From Tigriopus japonicus (lineage: Eukaryota > Arthropoda > Copepoda > Harpacticoida > Harpacticidae): a DNA stretch of 64,000 bases. The position numbers were made by a program, and so were the translations under genes. The notes beneath the pieces are model-generated. The model had not been told where the DNA came from. It saw only the letters and a list, made by a program, of their open reading frames with translations, and ran no database searches. This document shows, in pieces, positions 25,270-37,184 of this stretch. Position 1 is the first letter of the stretch. Each line of letters begins with the position of its first letter. The stretch covers positions 7,730,910 through 7,794,909 of the forward strand of contig CM021318.1 in the NCBI GenBank assembly GCA_010645155.1, in the 5' to 3' direction.

Positions 25270-25275
25270 TTTATT
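25270..25275 (-). terminator. Candidate hbn polyadenylation signal AATAAA
   Basis: The plus strand reads TTTATT about 35 nt beyond the hbn stop codon, giving AATAAA on the coding strand and implying a very short 3' UTR. Confidence 0.45.
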
Positions 25276-25308
25276 ATTAGGCTATTGATATAGTTAGATA
25301 TGTTAGTT

Positions 25309-28300
25309 TTAGTCACTGGTAGTGGCATCCCCACTATTACTACTCAAAGAATTATCCCCATTAGCCTCATAGTCTACATCACGGTCGTCGTCATCAACAA
25401 TAAGTGACCTCGCATCGTCATCATCGTTGTCATTCTCATCTGACGTATTGGCCCCTGTTCCATGAGGACTAGATGGTCCATTTGTTCCAGGAGACGAGCT
25501 TCCGTGACAAGGGATCACTGGGTTGGGGATGAGGTTAGGAAAGAGGTTCATACAGTTTTGTAGCATTGAATTGATGGAACTTCCGTTACTATTGGCCATT
25601 GAAACGGGCATGGCCGTCGAATGAACACCAGGGGGTCCACCCCTGAATTGCAACAGTGATGAAGGTGTGACCAAAGGACCCTGTCGAAGGGATAAATTAT
25701 TTGCAGGAAACAGAAAAGGGAACCTCATCGCAGAGGGGGTCAAATCCGGCGAGTTCAAATCTGAAATGGGACAAGAATATTTGTTGATTGCGCATGGTAA
25801 TAGAGTCTGCAGATAAATATTATATAAAGAGCTGGCGGCTATCCCATGTCGGTTGTTAGGTAAGAGGGCTAATCTATTTTAAGTAAACAGTTAAGCAGGA
25901 TGTTGCACGTCTAATCATACCGGATAAGACATTTCTAAAGATTGGTCAACCTCGTTATGACTGCGGAAGTCCACTACTGTAGATCAATAGTGGTACAAAG
26001 TACAGATCAATTAGATGGTGCCAATAATCTGATTTGTACTTGATCACTTATAAGATAAAACCTTATTAACAGTAGTGCACTCACATTTCTCTCCCAAAAA
26101 GTAGTTATTGGCCACCGTCATGAAATCCGGGGAGAACCCCTGGAGTCCTGGGGGACAGCCCATTCCTCCGGAACCGCCCATTGGACCCGATGACAATACT
26201 GATTTCTCGCGTTTACGCCATTTCGCTCGGCGATTTTGGAACCAGACCTGAAACAAACGAATGCGAACTGTCTTGAAGAAGTTGCTCATTAGGCATTGAA
26301 AGACAGGGATTTGTTGATTTAGGACTAATCAAAGTATTGGGAAGTTGAAGTGTGCTCTTGTTGTTCCACCATGATTGGAAACTAAACACCCCTCAGCCGC
26401 TTGGACTTATTGCGGTTAACAAGGAGAAATTAATCCTCTATCGAGCTACAAAAACATTCCTCGACTTCAAGATGATGGCGTCTCAATCTCCCCCAACTAT
26501 GGACTAATCATTGTGCTCAAAGAACGATGCTTCTCATGAAGACCGGATGAGATGGAACTTTTGACAAGAATGTGAGAATTGTTCATTAAAGCTGGGATAG
26601 ACAAAACACATAAAAACTAATCACCTAAGCACAACTAACTAAGCAACTAAGCACAGGAGAAATTTTGTGATATTAGGGGGTCAAGAACACAGCTACTGTT
26701 GGGTCTAATCCCAAACGAATATTGCATATTCATGATTGCTGTTAAGCTTAATCTCGGGGTTCATAGTGGATGAGCTTTAATAAAACACATTTGACAATAC
26801 CAGAGAGTACAATACCAAATTTGCTTAAAACGGAAATGTCCCAAAAAGAAAAGAAACTGTCTTGAAGTGTCATTTCTTTTTCCTAAAGTCAAATATTTGC
26901 AACCATCGTTTTGAAATCAATCTAGACAAGGTTATTGGTTCAAGATTTATATTGGCATGGCCATTTTTATATCTTAATGCCACAATACGATTGAACAAAA
27001 ATTTCAACATAGTTCCAAAATTGTGCTTTAAATTGTTAAACTTTTACCCAAATGAAACATCTTTAAACATCATTAACGACATAATTTATCCAAATATCAA
27101 TTCATTTCAATTGAAATAATAGGCTTCATCAGACACTAATTCACATATAAAATCATGTTTTAAATCTTTCCTTAGAGTACGCACAATGGTTTCTCAAATT
27201 CTGAGGTATCCTTTCCCACCTTAGCACCCAAAAAAACGAAACCCGAAAAGATACTAGAACTTGCGACAAACAAATTCGATTCTAGAATAACTAATTCAAA
27301 CTAGTTTTCTAAAAACTAGAACTAGAACTTCATAAGAGAGAAGACAGGATCTAGAGAACCAAAATGTCTGAAGCTCACCTGAACCCTGGCTTCGCTTAAA
27401 CTCAATGAATGAGCCAGTTCTTCGCGCGTAAAAACGTCCGGATATTGAGTTTTCTCGAAGGCGCGTTCGAGTCGATGGAGTTGGTAAGTAGTAAAGGTAG
27501 TTCTTGATCTGCGGCTCTTTCGAGGGCGATCCTCGTCATCAAAATCGTCAAAATGGGTATCTTTGGGCATAGACAGATCATCCGGGGACCCAGATTGAGG
27601 TGTTGTGTCCGTTTTCGAGCTCAAATCGTAAGGGTTGGATTCATTTCTGGCATTGGGCACCTCAGCACAATCTAGAAGAGAGGACAATGATGACATGAAT
27701 TGCAATGTCAATTGTGAATGGTAATGGGGTTTTAGACATTCTCACACGACTAGCATTTGTACCTTCTCTGTGAATGGAACCTCAATTCCCGGATTACCCA
27801 GATTTACTATGGCCAAATCAATGCTCTCATGGTTGGGTTGATTTTGTGATTTTGTATTACATATGGATGAACGTAGCGAGAAGTAATTGTACCGCTGATT
27901 TCGTGCTGTCGTCCAGAAAATCAATTTTGGGATTAACTAAGCTAATTGACGAAATTGACGATCATCAAGGGAGGAATGATTTCCAGCAAAGGACCTCTTC
28001 ACGTCTGGTTGTCTCGTTGACAAGCGCATCATTGGATTATCAGGTACCTCATCTCAACTTGAACTTAACTAAGTGATCTTCCTTCATATATCCATCCCTC
28101 TTCTTCTTTGGCATAGCTATACACATGCTCATTCACCATCTTTCTACCATAATAAATGCCACAATTACAAGATTGAAAACGACTAAGAACGTCCAAGAAT
28201 TTGTACTAATTAATAGGTTGAATGTTACGGTCTAGGGGCCCTGAGGCAGAGATGGGCCTGACAAAATCTATGAATGCTGACCAAAAGGTACTGTTTTGTC

Positions 28301-31300
28301 AACGAGCTGAGTGAATTTGAATCCCCCCTCGTTCTTGAATTTCGGGTAACCCTGCCTTGTGCATTTGTTTATGTTTGAAAACCAAATTTTTATTCAACGT
28401 TTTGGTGTCGTCGTTTTCACAACCAATATATTTCCAACAAATTTTCAATGTTTCCAGTGTTTGATTTGGAGGTAATGTCGACCTGCCGACCTGCTGACTG
28501 CGTATGGACATTAATCCACACGCACTTTCCTCTCGGAAGGGTAGCCATAATTTGCATATCAAAATTGTATTCAATCTGACCCACTTTAGTCACACTCAAT
28601 TCGAGCGAAACAAAAACAAAATGTGACAGTTATCTTTTACTTGAACAGACCTAGAGGAAAGGTCGTCCTTTCACTCTAGCACACGTACATCGTCTATTTT
28701 AAGAAAGGGACACCTGAAGTAGTAGGGACAGCCAAACATGGAGCTAAAGTTAAGGTGTTGGGTTTGAAAAGTTTAACTGTTACAGGCGGACTGTATAAAT
28801 TTTAGGAAATAAGGAATGGGAAACTAAATACGGTTGATCCTGCATTGGCTTCTCTTCATTTTTTTGCTGGCATTAAAATCATGATTCTTGGAACCATTCT
28901 AAGTACCTTTACATTTTGTATTGTTTTCACTCCATTTCTACGAGAACTTTTGAGATTTCTAATCTAATTTGTCAACCTGTAACAGTGAAGCTTTTTAAAC
29001 CTAACATCCTCCCTTAACTTCCTGCTTGGCTGTCCATGCTACATAAGGTGACCTTTTCCTGTTTTTTAAAATATTTTGAATACCAAAATCCCGTTATCTG
29101 TTAACTGACCATACAAGAACGTGTCATGAATGAAATCATATATTATTTAACTTATGAACTAACTAACTAACTTACTTAACAAACTTTTTGAACTGTCTGT
29201 AGTTCTATTCATGCTCAAGATCCTCCAAGAGGTCACTCAGAAGCAATATCATATGGAAATCAGAAACATTTTGTTGTTTCGCGAGAAATGAGTGTGACTA
29301 ACGTGAGTCACATTAAACACAATTTTGATACGCAAATTATGGTCACCCTTCCGAGAGGAAAGTGCGTGTGGATTAATGTCCATAGCTGACTGCGTTTAAC
29401 CACGGTTTGGAAGGGATTGTGGAAGCCACATTTAGATGACCGTGAAGAGGTCATTACAGGGACTGTCTGTGACGTCATCCAACTTGCGGGAAGCAAAAGT
29501 TCATGACTGAAGGGAACATTTTCTTATCAGAAACACACCCAAGCTATATAGCTCAATTGATAGCACAGTTTACTAAGTGGAAACTCTTTTGAATTTCGTC
29601 AGAATCAGCTGAGTGTTCCACTAAATGCTCTTAAACAATCACCATGTTAACACGAAAAGAATTAAAAATTTTGAGAACATCAAAAAAATCACTGAAACAT
29701 TCCTCAAATATGGTTCTCTCAGTACCTCAACTCTATTTGAAGCACAGGTGCTGTTATGAAAGTATACTTGGGCATGTTAAACTGAGTTGATTTAAACACC
29801 TTATTTCAACCTATGCCTTGGCATAGGTTGGAGTAAGGTGAAAATAAAATAGCTTGATTTTGGCATACATTCCAGCGTATGCCAAAATCAAGTCAGATTA
29901 ACGGGCCTCGAGTAAAAATACCAGCTCGTGAGTCCCGTTAATCTTGCGACCCATTAAACTGACTTGATTTTGGTGCACTCGCATTACTTGAAATAAGAGC
30001 ATTAACATGCAGCCTTTAGCTAAACCAGGGGCTATTCTAATTATTGACAGCAACATGCAACCTGTTCGTCTCGTTCTGAAACTGAAGATCTGAAAGTCCG
30101 ATCGAGGAATATTCGAGCTATTTGAATTATTGACCTTAACTTGAGACCTTTCAAATCTGCAGCCAATTTTGGACCCTCTAGCCATCAAGATCTTTCACAA
30201 AGTCATGTTATAACAAGGCTGAAACATGCTTAACAATTTCAAGCACAATGAATTCGATTTCAAGTGCAGACCAGGAGAGTGGGCAAGTATTGCACGTGGG
30301 TTACACGGATGAGGGAAATCTAGAGCTAATTTGATGCAATCGGATTAGTGGAGTTCAATGAGGCGTGAAATAATGTACGCAAAGGTTCTACTAGTACTAT
30401 ATCCTGGGTAGAGATCATGTGATTGCTGAATTGAACAGATTGATTGCTTTCCTGGGCAACCAACTCCTGTCTTAAACAGAAACGTTTGACAAGTTTGGGT
30501 ATTTTCAATGAACCGAGAAAAATACTATCGGAGACCTCGCGCTGCCAGACCCATCTTGCGTTGATTTCCAGCATGGTTGCCAGGACATAAACTTTTATGC
30601 CACCTTTTGGCCACATGTCAACTCTGTTTCTTCGATGGCTTTCATTTTTTCGAAAAAGATCATTTCTCAAAAATGGGTGCCATTTCAGATAAATGCTCCC
30701 CCTCAAACGAAGATAATCGTCAAGTAAAAGGACTTACGATTTTGCCAAAAAACTAGGATTGCATATCTCGCCCTGGCAACCATGCTGGAAATCAACGTAA
30801 GATGGGTCTGGCGACGCAAGGTCTTTGCTGATTCATGGTTCATTGTTAGGTGTGACTTATTGTTCAATTCTGAAAATTTAAATTGTATTTTTGCTCTCAA
30901 GGCCTTATCATTAGGATTATTAAAGAATGAGAGTAACATTCCAATTTGTTCCAATTGTTCCAATCATTGCAACCATTTCAATCTCTAAATCGATCCTATT
31001 ATAGTTTCTTAAATTGGCCCATCTCCAACTTGTTGTATTGTCATTATGAACGGTGTGAAACTGACCAATGAGTAAAACACTCAATTGATCATTAGTGGTT
31101 AAAAGACGTTGATTGAGTGCATACCTCATGCCTAATGGTTGTACCTACATCAAAAATGGATAGGTTTTACTACTATCACTTTCATTCAAACGCAAGTCAA
31201 ACTACTGTAGTCAATTAAGTCAATTGGTCAAATTGAAAAGAAGCTTCAATTTGAATTTGATGAAGTCTAAATATGCTTAAATCAAAAAGAAAACAACCAT

Positions 31301-32724
31301 TATCTTTTAACAAAGTTTTTAATGGTTGTGGTTAGGAAAATTTCTATTTATCGCACAAAGACAGTATAATAATGATTGAAAGGACTACTAAATGTGGGTA
31401 TGTGGTGAAATTTCTCCTCTTTTGTACTTTTGTGAGGATTTGCTCTTAGGTGTGCAGATAAAGCAGAGACATATTTTCATCGCCTTTATACGTGCAACCG
31501 AATACTGCAGCTTCTTGCAAAAAAAACCCACAATTTGAAATGACCTATGCCACTTTACGATTTGTGACTTTACGATTTTGATTTCGAACATCTTGTGGCT
31601 GTATTGGTCTTAAATCGAGTTATTGAAGGCATCCCAATAGATAAAGATGACCAAAGGGACAACATAATTATAGTAACGAAGTGGACTTTCATGTTCACTT
31701 CTGTCCAAGTATTTTTATTTAGTCTTACCAGGATCAACATAAATGGCAGGACAACAATTTATATAAGCAAGATGATTGTGTCTAAAGATGGTGAAATTCA
31801 ATGGAACATCACAACCCTGTAATCTGTCGAACAAATTTAGAGAGCTTTAACTTTTCAGTCTAATTTTTTTCTCCATTGACTTTGTAAGTCAGTGTAAATC
31901 AGTCGAAATTCATTTTGAAATGTCATCAGCAGAAGCTGATAACAAAGTCCTTGCATCTTTCAGAACTTCTGGGTTTATTTTTTATGTTACGTTTGTTAAA
32001 TTATGTTATCGTTTCGTGTTTTCATAGATATGGAAAGCCATATTGAAAAGGAATTCTTTCATGAATGATATTTCGAGGTAATTTGTTTTTTGGAAACATC
32101 TGTAAGATTGGATGTTAATTAAAGTGAGTTAAATGAATTGAAAGCCTACAGTTAGCTAGATCTGGAAAATTACACTTTTTACGTACATAATACGTATAAA
32201 GCAGTTGGCTTCAAGAATCACCTCCTTATTCCATTGCGCGTTTGGCGTTTCCATGTTTCTCGAAGGATATTAGATGCAGAAAAACTATCTATGATTGTTC
32301 AACAAGACTTTGGTTCGGCAAAGACGTAAGATTTCTAAATCTAATTATGGGTAATCTTGTTCCTCACAAATGTAATTGGATCAAGGGGAAATCAATCCCG
32401 AGAACACTCTTCTTACCTGTCCATAACCACGAGTTACTCAAGACCTTCACCGCTATTTCAAATGCCTATAATCTAAATCTTTCCCATATTTTCGAAAGCT
32501 CAATCAGTTTACAAACCTGTTGCCATTTCTCGGTTGTTAACGTGTTCAAATCTCGGAATTTTGAGCGTATTTGCAGACCCAAAAGCACCTGTGCCACTCA
32601 AGTCCAGAGAAGTCTGTTGAGGTGGATTGGTCTTGCGCAAGTCCAAACACCGCACTTGATTGTTTTTGGCCAAAAGCATCTCAATGCTGTAGCAGCTCTT
32701 GCCTTGAACTCCATTTGAGAACAT
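25309..32724 (-). CDS. hbn: Homeobrain (Hbn) paired-like homeodomain transcription factor
   Basis: This should be a nuclear DNA-binding regulator; Hbn homologues act in anterior head and brain patterning. Minus-strand exons are 32724-32589 (start ATG with an in-frame TAA upstream), 27671-27379, 26247-26085 and 25760-25309, ending in TAA. All junctions are phase-consistent and give 347 residues. Exon 1 encodes [11 protein letters not shown], an eh1/octapeptide-like repressor motif matching the YSIDQIL position of other Hbn proteins; this exon is the least certain, resting on motif, phase and Kozak context. The homeodomain spans exons 2 and 3 ([20 protein letters not shown], then [11 protein letters not shown], then [15 protein letters not shown]) with the paired-like intron between residues 46 and 47. 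Gln50 is present. An unusual [11 protein letters not shown] replaces the more common MRLDLSEARVQ. The C-terminus is Pro/Gly-rich, then Asp-rich, with no OAR motif visible. Confidence 0.85.
28494..29395. mobile_element. Nested foldback element in hbn intron 1
   Basis: Outer inverted arms lie at 28494-28616 and 29266-29395; both contain CCTTCCGAGAGGAAAGTGCG in opposite orientation and match over about 120 bp. A separate inner pair lies at 28701-28791 and 28970-29060, sharing GGACAGCC and ACTGTTACAGG segments. The nested symmetry suggests one foldback element, or one inserted in another. There is no open frame of note and no transposase. Confidence 0.65.
29792..30005. mobile_element. Second TTAA-ended foldback MITE
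   Basis: The ends begin TTAA and carry inverted copies related to the element at 4714-4893, with the shared core CAAAATCAAGTCAG. The left half holds two extra local palindromes, around CCTATGCCTTGGCATAGG and around TTGATTTTGGCATAC with its inverted copy, so the element could fold into several stacked hairpins. It sits in hbn intron 1. Confidence 0.65.
30537..30822. repeat. Inverted repeat with 50-bp arms
   Basis: Arms at 30537-30592 and 30770-30822 are near-reverse complements sharing CCAGACCCATCTT and CCAGCATGGTTGCC. The 180-bp spacer shows nothing recognised. Probably a foldback element in hbn intron 1. Confidence 0.6.
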
Positions 32725-32887
32725 GGTTTTCAATTCTATGTCGATGTGTTACTGGCTTAGTTTCAACGACTTGTGCCACACATGATAATTGACACTAAAC
32801 TGACACTCCCAAGAGCCATGCGGACAATGATAATGATGATGATAATTGTCTTTAGAGCGCGCTCGTTTTCGTCTTTGACTCACTCAA

Positions 32888-32894
32888 TATATAT
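32888..32894 (-). promoter_or_regulatory. Possible hbn TATA box (ATATATA)
   Basis: An ATATATA stretch lies about 165 nt upstream of the hbn start codon on the coding strand. It would place transcription start near 32860 and leave a 5' UTR of about 135 nt. Only position and composition support it. Confidence 0.3.
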
Positions 32895-33110
32895 CGCTTT
32901 TGGGGACGGAATCCTCATGATGTTGGCTTGGGTCACCCGCATGGAACAGCCCTACTCAAGCTATTCTAAAGCATCCCCGTAATAGGCTAATAGCAGAGAG
33001 AGAATTAACCCAAAAGCTCCTCCCCTTTTTCCCCGAGCTCAATCACGGACTTAGTACATAGTAGAGAACTCTGAGTACTCGGCGAATTGGTGGGCAGACT
33101 CTGTTAGTTA

Positions 33111-33149
33111 GAAAGAGAGAGACAGAGAGGGAGAGAGAGAGAGGGAGCA
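33111..33149. repeat. GA-rich microsatellite upstream of hbn
   Basis: A run of GA dinucleotides with interruptions lies about 390 nt upstream of the hbn ATG. In arthropods such tracts can bind GAGA-type factors; that role is speculative here. Confidence 0.6.
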
Positions 33150-34214
33150 ATGCGCACTCGGTCCATAATACACCCCCCCGTGCTTTGAACGTGGTGCTTC
33201 CGATGCAGGGATTAAGTCCAATAAGTAGCGAGAGAAATATCAACGTCAATTTATTAGAACGAGAGCAAAAGCTGGGATGCCTTAATCCCTTCTAGTTAAC
33301 ATGGAGGAGAATTTAATTAAGAGATGTTCTCCACATTCGAGTACAAACTATAAACAGAGTCAGACGGAGAACAAGAGCACATTTAATTAGCGAGGTCACT
33401 TCCGATTTGAGTTGGTTATGTGTGTAATGAACAACGATGGATCAAGTGAAACTGTATTTTACACCATTTGAGGCTGAAATTTGTTTTTTAAGATTTTGAC
33501 TATTTTTTAGTTAATGGAAGAATATGCTAATTAGTAGAAAAGAGTCGACAAGTTTAAAAGATGACGCCATCAAATCCGAAAAAATGTCCGGTCTTGTTGG
33601 TTGGTTATCCAATAAGATTACAAGAGTGACATATCCTGTTGGATATTGGGTCCTTTAAGGAGCAGCTGACTGGGAGGTCACAGTACATAAGACTGGGAGG
33701 TCACCTTAGTAATACAACTCCAGAAATTGCACCCTGACACAAACATGTGACCCATTTTCGAGCTTCTAAAGGTATATTGGACACATTAGAACAGAAATTT
33801 TGTGCATCAAAGCTCAAAGGTTGCACGTGATTTCCATTTCACTGGTTGCGCTTGAAGGACTCAATACGTTGTTCATGGTCCAATTTCTCAAATTCTATAG
33901 ATAATGCCTACTTTTGAGTAGATGTTGATAGATATACAGTGGAAATAATATCTGTCAGGGAAAAATATCATCAAAAAAGGATCCATAAAAAGTTACTAAC
34001 TAAATTGAATCCCTTAAAGGCTTAAACCAATGGTGCAAAAAAAGATTAAATTCCTATTTTAAAAGTAAAAGTATAGGAAAATAGTTAATCGCGAAATGAA
34101 TTGATACAAGAACGACACCTAATCAGACACTTCGAAAGCTAACATTTCTTCGATTGATCCCGTTCGTTTCGTCACTATGTAGTCCTGAGTCTTGGGTTTC
34201 AAATAAGCTAAAGT
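33150..34214. other. Intergenic DNA, nothing recognised
   Basis: This AT-rich stretch 5' of hbn has no supported exon, repeat boundary or RNA gene. It could hold hbn regulatory sequence. Confidence 0.4.
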
Positions 34215-34820
34215 TAACAACTGTGCCTTGTTCTGTTTTGGAAATCAAAGCAAAACGGTGAAAAATGCAAAACTTAAAGCGTACTCATCATTGGTGTCAC
34301 CAAAACCATACCTCTATCAAAACCAAGAAGAAACTGGAGACAGTGACCAATTTTTTTGGAGAGAAGACTGGCACCGAGATAGCAACGAGATTGACTCGTC
34401 CAATTGGTTGGACTCTTGAGCGAGATTGAGGCTGATCCAATGCGGTCAGCGAAGAAGCTAGTCTCGGATCTAAACATGGACACAAAGACCATCAGGAAAA
34501 CTTGCAGCCAACTTGGCTTGTTCAGTTGTGCACCAATGTTGCCAACTCTTGTCTGCCTTAACCCAGATCAATTGAGCACGAGTACCTGGTTTGCTATGCC
34601 GGTTGTGACACCTCTGGACATTGGGATCCTGGGGTCTACATGCACCATCCCTCGCCCAAGTGTTGATCCTTTGAGGGGCTTGTTGAGAGTGGGTGGGTTG
34701 TTTTATCAGAAGGCTAGTCCACAAATCTGGCAAGTTCTTCAGCCTTGCTTTGAAATTTGTGAACATGTAGACTTATCTTACTTTCTGTTGCTATTTGATA
34801 GTTTTATTAAAGCAGGTTAA
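34215..34820 (+). pseudogene. Decayed mariner/Tc1-like transposase
   Basis: The translated fragment KIEADPMRSAKKL-like (here EIEADPMRSAKKLVSDLNM, then TKTIRKTCSQLGLFS) matches the second helix-turn-helix region of mariner-type transposases. Downstream, TPLDIGILGSTCT and a following PxVDxL segment resemble the region around and after the catalytic D-motif of the same family. Frame must change several times between these pieces, and upstream DNA in another frame still shows KTKKKLETV-like sequence. The gene is clearly inactive. Confidence 0.6.
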
Positions 34821-34839
34821 ATTCTGGTGTAGAGAATTC

Positions 34840-35212
34840 AGTGTAGACCCCTTAATACCGTCATAAGTATTGTAGTTTTCTTTCGATTTTTTTCAAATTT
34901 GCACTTTAACAACCCCGAAGTATTAAGGAATAGAAGTTATTTTATACATGTCCTCGTTGAAACCCTTGGGCATTCAGTATACGAGATCATGACAGTGATG
35001 AAATAATCGGAACAATTGGCACAGTGCCTTGCATTTGTACCTCAAGGGGAGGAGGGCAGAATTTTGGGTTGGAATAGACTCTTTGGTATCCCATTCTGTC
35101 TCACTTTTAAAGATGGGCCAAAAAAGGAAATTCATGAGCCTCAATCAGACCTAAACCTGACACGGAATATGTGATAAAAACGCCAAAATCTACACTTGGA
35201 TCGCCGACCCTG
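34840..35212. mobile_element. 5'-truncated copy of the 38.2-kb mariner-type MITE
   Basis: The sequence parallels the element at 38236-38793 over most of its length (shared GGCAGAATTTTGGGTTGGAA, and CCTTGCATTTGT) and ends in the same terminal repeat CGCCGACCCTG followed by TA. The left terminal repeat is missing. It lies immediately after the decayed transposase, so the two may be remnants of one element. Confidence 0.65.
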
Positions 35213-36710
35213 TACGTATGTCGTATGCCACTTCCTTCTATAGTAAGAAATTCCAAAACGCCATTCTGGTATCAATCAAACCATAAGCTTCGTGTCTCCG
35301 TGATTGTTGCTAGTAATAAAATAACTTCTAAAAAATGTGAAAGAAACCAAGTGATAGTTAAAAAGGAACAAGCTATAGCAAAGCACTCAAGGAGAAAAAA
35401 CGGGGTAATGACTCTTCCTTCTTGATCACCATTCATATACCTTAATTCGTTCAAAAACGATAAATTCCAAAACTTAAAGGAATCATAGCCCCTAAATGTC
35501 AAACACACGAAACACGATTAGGACCAAAATTGACAAATTGCTCTGAACCTAGATGGGGGTCCCTTTCAAGGTGAGCCTTGGTAAATTATTCCTAAGGTAC
35601 ATCCGAGCAAGTTGTTCAAGGTTTCTGAGGTTGTTCCTGATTGAAAGCACAACCCAACCAACCCTGGTCTAACAACAGTCCATTTTACACATGAGCGTCT
35701 GCTCTGTCTGCTCAGCCACCGAGATTGAGTCGTAATCCGCTCAAATCTCAATGCGAAAGCAATTAGTCTCATATAATACAATTCAATTTCCTGACAATAC
35801 AGGGCCAGATTACGAGGGGTGAGCTGTTCCGAGTTCATGGGCGAAGCCACCGAAGCGATCCAAGAGGACGACATACATGTGATGACGATATTGCCTCTCA
35901 ATCACCTGGTCGTTGGGATGTCGAGTATTTAGTGGGAATGCAATCAACTCACTCACTCACTCACTCATTCTCGGCGAGAGTTGCCCTCAAGTGATCTTGG
36001 TGATGTATTGATTAACTATTGGTTGTTCCTCTGGCGCGAAATTAGCTTTCTCTTCGGGTGATTTCGTATGCTCCGTGAGATTATCCGGCATTGATTAAAC
36101 AGCACACTAATATCAGCCGTGTCATAAGATTACTCAGGACAAGTTAATGAGCAGAAAAAGACCGGATTAGCCGTTGTGATGGAGTCTCATGTGTTGTGTC
36201 ATTTCGCCCATAATTTTGGCCAAGATCGCATTGTTTCATCGAAGCAAAATGTAAATATGGGATACCTTGTTGCTTGATTTTAATTGATTCGGAATACTTT
36301 TGGACGTACTTAATCGTGTTTAGGTTTCATTTTGCCTTTTCAACAGTTGCAATTTTGGAAATACGCAGGGTAGTACCAAGTAAGATCTTGTCCTCATGAA
36401 CATGAACCTTGTAAACTTGTCAACAATGTCATTTTGGTACATTAATAATTCGTTGTTTTGGTTTTGTATCGTGGATTAAATTTATTTTTAATTCAAAGTG
36501 AATACTTTGAGTTGATTAAGGATAAAAGGAGTATCATGAGATTTGATCTTTAATTATTTGATTATGCTTGAAAATATTTGCTTAATTTCACTTTTGAACG
36601 CTATATTTTTGGGCTCATTAAGTTCAGAGAAATTCAGTTCTTACTTTGACACCAGAGGTATCAGGAGATTGAAGAATGGCGAAATAGCCGGTAAATTCGA
36701 GAAAGTTCAG
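35213..36710. other. Intergenic DNA with (ACTC)n tract
   Basis: No supported gene. An (ACTC)n microsatellite lies at about 35946-35969. Confidence 0.4.
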
Positions 36711-36711
36711 A

Positions 36712-36719
36712 TATAAAAG
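36712..36719 (+). promoter_or_regulatory. TATA box TATAAAAG of a small candidate gene
   Basis: A consensus TATAAAAG is followed after about 160 nt by the ATG of the small spliced frame at 36880. Transcription would start around 36740-36745. At least two very short upstream ATG frames lie in the predicted leader. Confidence 0.5.
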
Positions 36720-36879
36720 GGGCCAAGAAGTCAAGAACGGAGCGAAACCATCCACACATGTGTACAATTGAACATTAAACGACCACTAATAAAACACACA
36801 CTCTCTCTCTATTTGACAGAGGCTCAACAAATGTCATGAGAAGTACTTGAAAATCTACGATCAACGTTTTGCCACAGAG

Positions 36880-37184
36880 ATGTCAGCGGCTTATATTCCA
36901 CCGCCAAACGCATATAATTTAATGGAGTTTGGAAAAGCCATGGCATCCACAACCATAGCCATGAAGACATTTCTTCAATCTCTGCCAAGGAATCCAAGTA
37001 CTGGGCAAACTTCAGGTGGAGCTCACGTAAGTGTGTAGAATCTGTCAAGGTGTAGTTTGATGGACCATAATCTGATGAAAAGGTGTATTTTGTTTTCCAG
37101 CTCAACGAGCGCATGGTGTTTCATTCCACATTTGAGACACTAATGAAAAGCCTGAGCTTTGTTGGTTACTTGGACACTGTTTAA
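36880..37184 (+). CDS. Small spliced candidate gene, 76 residues, function unknown
   Basis: Exon 1 is 36880-37026, ending in a consensus GTAAGT donor. Exon 2 is 37101-37184, after a TGTTTTCCAG acceptor; the 74-nt intron is typical of this locus. Joined in phase 0 it gives 76 residues: MSAAYIPPPNAYNLMEFGK at the start, a middle AMASTTIAMKTFLQSLPR, and NERMVFHSTFETLMKSLSF near the end. I do not recognise it. A TATA box stands upstream and AATAAA at about 37400 downstream. The frame also stays open 5' to an acceptor-like CTCTCTATTTGACAG at 36820 (adding RLNKCHEKYLKIYDQRFATE), so a longer protein with another upstream exon is possible. A non-coding RNA is the main alternative. Confidence 0.45.

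Larger units (their letters stand above)
24270..25308. other. Convergent intergenic region and 3' UTRs between futsch and hbn
   Basis: The futsch 3' UTR runs to the right and the hbn 3' UTR to the left. Candidate polyadenylation signals on the plus strand are AATAAA at 24901-24906, 25227-25232 and 25252-25257. A short (GAT)n tract lies near 24394. No coding frame is supported. Confidence 0.6.

Noticed and set aside
32242..32718. 158-codon plus-strand frame
   Set aside because: It overlaps antisense to the better supported hbn exon 1 and has no recognisable domain.
34404..34820. 138-codon frame as an intact gene
   Set aside because: The frame only partly follows mariner transposase similarity and needs frameshifts to continue; treated as a pseudogene.
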